From contig JAIRXX010000181.1 in assembly GCA_031268065.1 (NCBI GenBank), positions 1 through 8,218 on the forward strand: a stretch of DNA of 8,218 bases, given 5' to 3'. Both the position numbers and the translations under genes were made by a program. The stretch comes from Propionibacteriaceae bacterium. Lineage in GTDB: Bacteria; Actinomycetota; Actinomycetes; Propionibacteriales; Propionibacteriaceae. The notes beneath the pieces are model-generated. The model was given only the letters and a program-made list of their open reading frames with translations, was not told the DNA's origin and did not search any database. This document shows, in pieces, positions 6,558 through 8,218 of this stretch (positions are counted from its first letter, which is position 1; the number at the start of each line of letters is the position of its first letter).

Positions 6558-6564
6558 CCTCCTT
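6558..6564 (-). promoter_or_regulatory. Strong Shine-Dalgarno of the beta-glycosidase gene (AAGGAGG)
   Basis: A perfect anti-16S match, AAGGAGG, lies on the minus strand three bases before the ATG at 6552-6554. It is the strongest ribosome binding site in the window and suggests efficient translation once the gene is transcribed. Confidence 0.8.
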
Positions 6565-6601
6565 GACGCATCTCCATCGTTCTAGATCCGTCTATATCAC
6601 T

Positions 6602-6631
6602 ATTTCAGTTTTGGGCGTCTCACATGAACAA
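6602..6631 (-). promoter_or_regulatory. Candidate promoter of the beta-glycosidase gene
   Basis: On the minus strand, TTGTTC (complement of 6626-6631) and TGAAAT (complement of 6602-6607) are 18 bases apart in the locally AT-rich part of the divergent intergenic region. This implies a leader of about 40 bases. The match to consensus is modest (three and four of six positions), so other placements in 6581-6635 are possible. I see no clear LacI-type operator palindrome next to it. Confidence 0.3.
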
Positions 6632-6635
6632 GTAT

Positions 6636-6664
6636 GGAACGCGGCGGGGGAAAACCTGCGTTCC
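6636..6664. promoter_or_regulatory. Perfect 7-bp dyad GGAACGC / GCGTTCC in the divergent intergenic region
   Basis: GGAACGC (6636-6642) and GCGTTCC (6658-6664) are perfect inverted repeats with centres 22 bases apart, about two helical turns, as for a dimeric regulator. As RNA the stem could extend by a G-U and a G-C pair. The dyad is followed directly by TAGCCT (6668-6673), a possible dikinase -10 box with no -35 at normal spacing. An activator bound to the dyad could replace the -35. This is inference from arrangement only. Confidence 0.45.
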
Positions 6665-6680
6665 GACTAGCCTGTTTGGT

Positions 6681-6714
6681 TGTGTCCTCTGTCACCAGCC
6701 TCTCAGAGGACGCG
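6681..6714 (+). promoter_or_regulatory. Leader hairpin upstream of pyruvate phosphate dikinase
   Basis: GTCCTCTG (6684-6691) and CAGAGGAC (6704-6711) are perfect 8-bp inverted repeats around a 12-base loop. The stem grows to 11 pairs (6681-6714) if two G-U pairs are allowed. No T-run follows, so it is not an intrinsic terminator. If transcription starts near 6680, the hairpin would be at the very 5' end of the mRNA, a usual place for a stabilising or regulatory stem. A direct repeat GATCAC (6721-6726 and 6743-6748) lies just downstream. Confidence 0.5.
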
Positions 6715-6774
6715 CGGCACGATCACCGGTCCTCCCACTCTTGATCACGCCCAGGAGACGGACGAGGCAGCAAC

Positions 6775-6780
6775 AAGGAG
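6775..6780 (+). promoter_or_regulatory. Ribosome binding site of ppdK (AAGGAG)
   Basis: AAGGAG lies 12 bases before the ATG at 6793, somewhat long but in the workable range. No closer Shine-Dalgarno and no better in-frame start were found, and the N-terminus fits the family. Confidence 0.6.
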
Positions 6781-6792
6781 ACTTACTCTCAA

Positions 6793-8218
6793 ATGTCAGA
6801 CACGAAATACGTCTATGAATTCAGCGAAGGCGAATCGTCTATGCGCAACTTGCTCGGCGGCAAAGGTGCCAACCTCGCCGAGATGACCGGGTTGGGGATG
6901 CCTGTCCCACAGGGATTCACCATCACCACCGAGGCCTGTACCCAGTACTACACCGACTCCGAGCAGATCAACGATGACATCCGGGCTGAGATTCTTCGCC
7001 ACGTTGCCAACTTGGAGGCCCAGCAGGGCAAGAAATTCGGCGACTTGGAGAATCCGCTGCTGGTGAGCGTCCGCTCCGGCGCCCGCGCCTCCATGCCAGG
7101 CATGATGGACACCATCCTCAACCTCGGCATCAATGAAACGGTGGTGGAGACCATCGCCCGCAAGACCAACAACCCGCGCTTCGCCTACGATTCCTACCGG
7201 CGCTTCATCCAGATGTACTCCGATGTCGTCATGGAGGTCGGCAAGGCCTACTTCGAGAAGTTGATCGACCAGATGAAGGAAGCCCGTGGCGTCAAGCAGG
7301 ACACCGAGCTGACCGCCGACGATCTCAAAGAGCTGGCCGAGCAGTTCAAGGACGCCTACAAGGCGAAGATCGGCTCCGACTTCCCGTCCGATCCGATTGA
7401 GCAGCTTTTCGGCGCGATCAAAGCCGTATTCCGTTCCTGGGACAACCCGCGCGCCATCTACTACCGCCGGATGAACGACATCCCGGCGAGCTGGGGCACC
7501 GCCGTCAACGTGCAGTCGATGGTGTTCGGCAATATGTCGGAGACTTCCGGCACCGGCGTGGCCTTCAGCCGCAACCCGTCCACCGGCGAGGCTGGCCTCT
7601 TCGGGGAGTACCTGATGAACGCCCAGGGCGAGGACGTCGTCGCCGGCGTGCGCACCCCGCAGACCATCGACCAGCTGAAAGAGCAGAATCCGGCTGTCTA
7701 CCAGCAGTTCGTCGATATCGTGGCGAAGCTGGAGAACCACTACCACGACATGCAGGACATGGAGTTCACCATTGAAGAGGGCAAGCTCTTCATGCTGCAG
7801 ACCCGCAATGGCAAGCGCACCGCCGCCGCCGCGTTCAAGATTGCCTGCGATCTGGTGGACGAAGGCCAGCTCACCGAGAAGCAGGCCGTTGCGATGATCG
7901 ATCCCAAGCAGATCGACGCGCTGCTGCACCCGCAATTCGACACCGCTGAGTTGACTGCCGCGAAGCCGATTGGCAACGGCCTGCCCGCATCTCCGGGTGC
8001 GGCCACCGGCCAGGTTGTCTTCACCGCCGAAGACGCGACCGCGTGGACAACGAAGCAGGGCGCCGATGTGATCCTGGTCCGTTTGGAGACCACTCCAGAA
8101 GACATCGAGGGGATGCACTACGCCAAGGGCATTCTCACCGCGCGCGGCGGCATGACTTCGCACGCGGCTGTGGTGGCTCGCGGCATGGGCACTTGCTGCG
8201 TTTCTGGTCTGGGCGATA
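6793..8218 (+). CDS. ppdK: Pyruvate, phosphate dikinase, N-terminal part (cut by window edge)
   Basis: The first 475 residues of a protein that is usually about 880 long are present; the frame is still open at the window end. It interconverts ATP + Pi + pyruvate and AMP + PPi + PEP in the cytoplasm. Seen are the nucleotide-binding start GGKGANLAEM (22-31), RSGARASMPGMMDTILNLG (94-112), NVQSMVFGN (239-247), the ATP-grasp segment MNAQGEDVVAGVRTP (275-289) with LQTRNGKRT (335-343), and the swivelling domain's phospho-histidine His457 in GGMTSHAAVVARGMG. Thr455, two residues before it, is the site used by the regulatory kinase/phosphorylase in other species. The C-terminal pyruvate-binding barrel is outside the window. 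PPi-linked glycolysis is well known in propionibacteria, which suits the CoA-transferase nearby. The gene is divergent from the beta-glycosidase gene. Confidence 0.96.
   Translation, partial: MSDTKYVYEFSEGESSMRNLLGGKGANLAEMTGLGMPVPQGFTITTEACTQYYTDSEQINDDIRAEILRHVANLEAQQGKKFGDLENPLLVSVRSGARASMPGMMDTILNLGINETVVETIARKTNNPRFAYDSYRRFIQMYSDVVMEVGKAYFEKLIDQMKEARGVKQDTELTADDLKELAEQFKDAYKAKIGSDFPSDPIEQLFGAIKAVFRSWDNPRAIYYRRMNDIPASWGTAVNVQSMVFGNMSETSGTGVAFSRNPSTGEAGLFGEYLMNAQGEDVVAGVRTPQTIDQLKEQNPAVYQQFVDIVAKLENHYHDMQDMEFTIEEGKLFMLQTRNGKRTAAAAFKIACDLVDEGQLTEKQAVAMIDPKQIDALLHPQFDTAELTAAKPIGNGLPASPGAATGQVVFTAEDATAWTTKQGADVILVRLETTPEDIEGMHYAKGILTARGGMTSHAAVVARGMGTCCVSGLGD

Noticed and set aside
6624..6886. 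Small open frames on the plus strand in the intergenic region before ppdK (6624-6818 and 6680-6886).
   Set aside because: They overlap the ppdK start in other frames, have no ribosome sites and no recognisable sequence, and the region is explained better by promoter and leader structures.
6796..8163. A 455-codon open frame on the minus strand opposite ppdK, and similar long open frames opposite the CoA-transferase (2840-3925), the DUF1015 gene (4230-5255) and the DedA gene (433-1140).
   Set aside because: They lie opposite well-recognised genes, show no known motifs and have no good ribosome sites. Long antisense frames are expected from GC-rich third codon positions.

Overview
This is a GC-rich chromosomal window that reads as ordinary actinobacterial DNA. 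A member of the Propionibacteriaceae or a close relative is my best guess. The grounds are a class I succinate/acetyl-CoA CoA-transferase, a pyruvate phosphate dikinase, a DUF1015 protein and an actinobacterial-type SpoU/TrmH methyltransferase, with high GC at third codon positions and TANNNT-type -10 boxes. No mobile element, phage gene, CRISPR array, rRNA or tRNA gene was seen. I did not find a previously undescribed multi-gene system; the less ordinary signals are in intergenic DNA and in repeats.

Layout: 1-251 (-) is the N-terminal part of a TrmH/SpoU RNA methyltransferase. It is divergent from a DedA-family membrane protein gene at 400-1149 (+), whose last 60 coding bases are four 15-bp tandem repeats. 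That gene converges on trxB (1146-2078, -), and the two stop codons overlap, leaving no space for a terminator. Upstream of trxB, at 2126-2180, is a clear minus-strand intrinsic terminator for the next gene, a class I acetyl-CoA hydrolase/CoA-transferase (2216-3724, -). The U-tract of that terminator overlaps the likely trxB -35 box. Next are a DUF1015 gene (3882-5171, -) with nested inverted repeats over its start codon, a 9/10-bp tandem repeat (5216-5276), and a family 1 beta-glycosidase (5280-6554, -). A 238-bp divergent intergenic region with two strong dyads separates this from pyruvate phosphate dikinase (6793 to the window end, +).

How the genes fit together: the genes look like separately promoted housekeeping units rather than one operon. 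The CoA-transferase and the dikinase both suit fermentative central metabolism. In propionibacteria a CoA-transferase of this class links propionyl-CoA and succinate, and the dikinase interconverts PEP and pyruvate using PPi. Thioredoxin reductase supplies thiol reducing power, DedA acts in the membrane, and the orphan beta-glycosidase would supply sugar monomers. The DUF1015 protein has no assured role. All functional statements come from motif recognition by eye; no database search was run.
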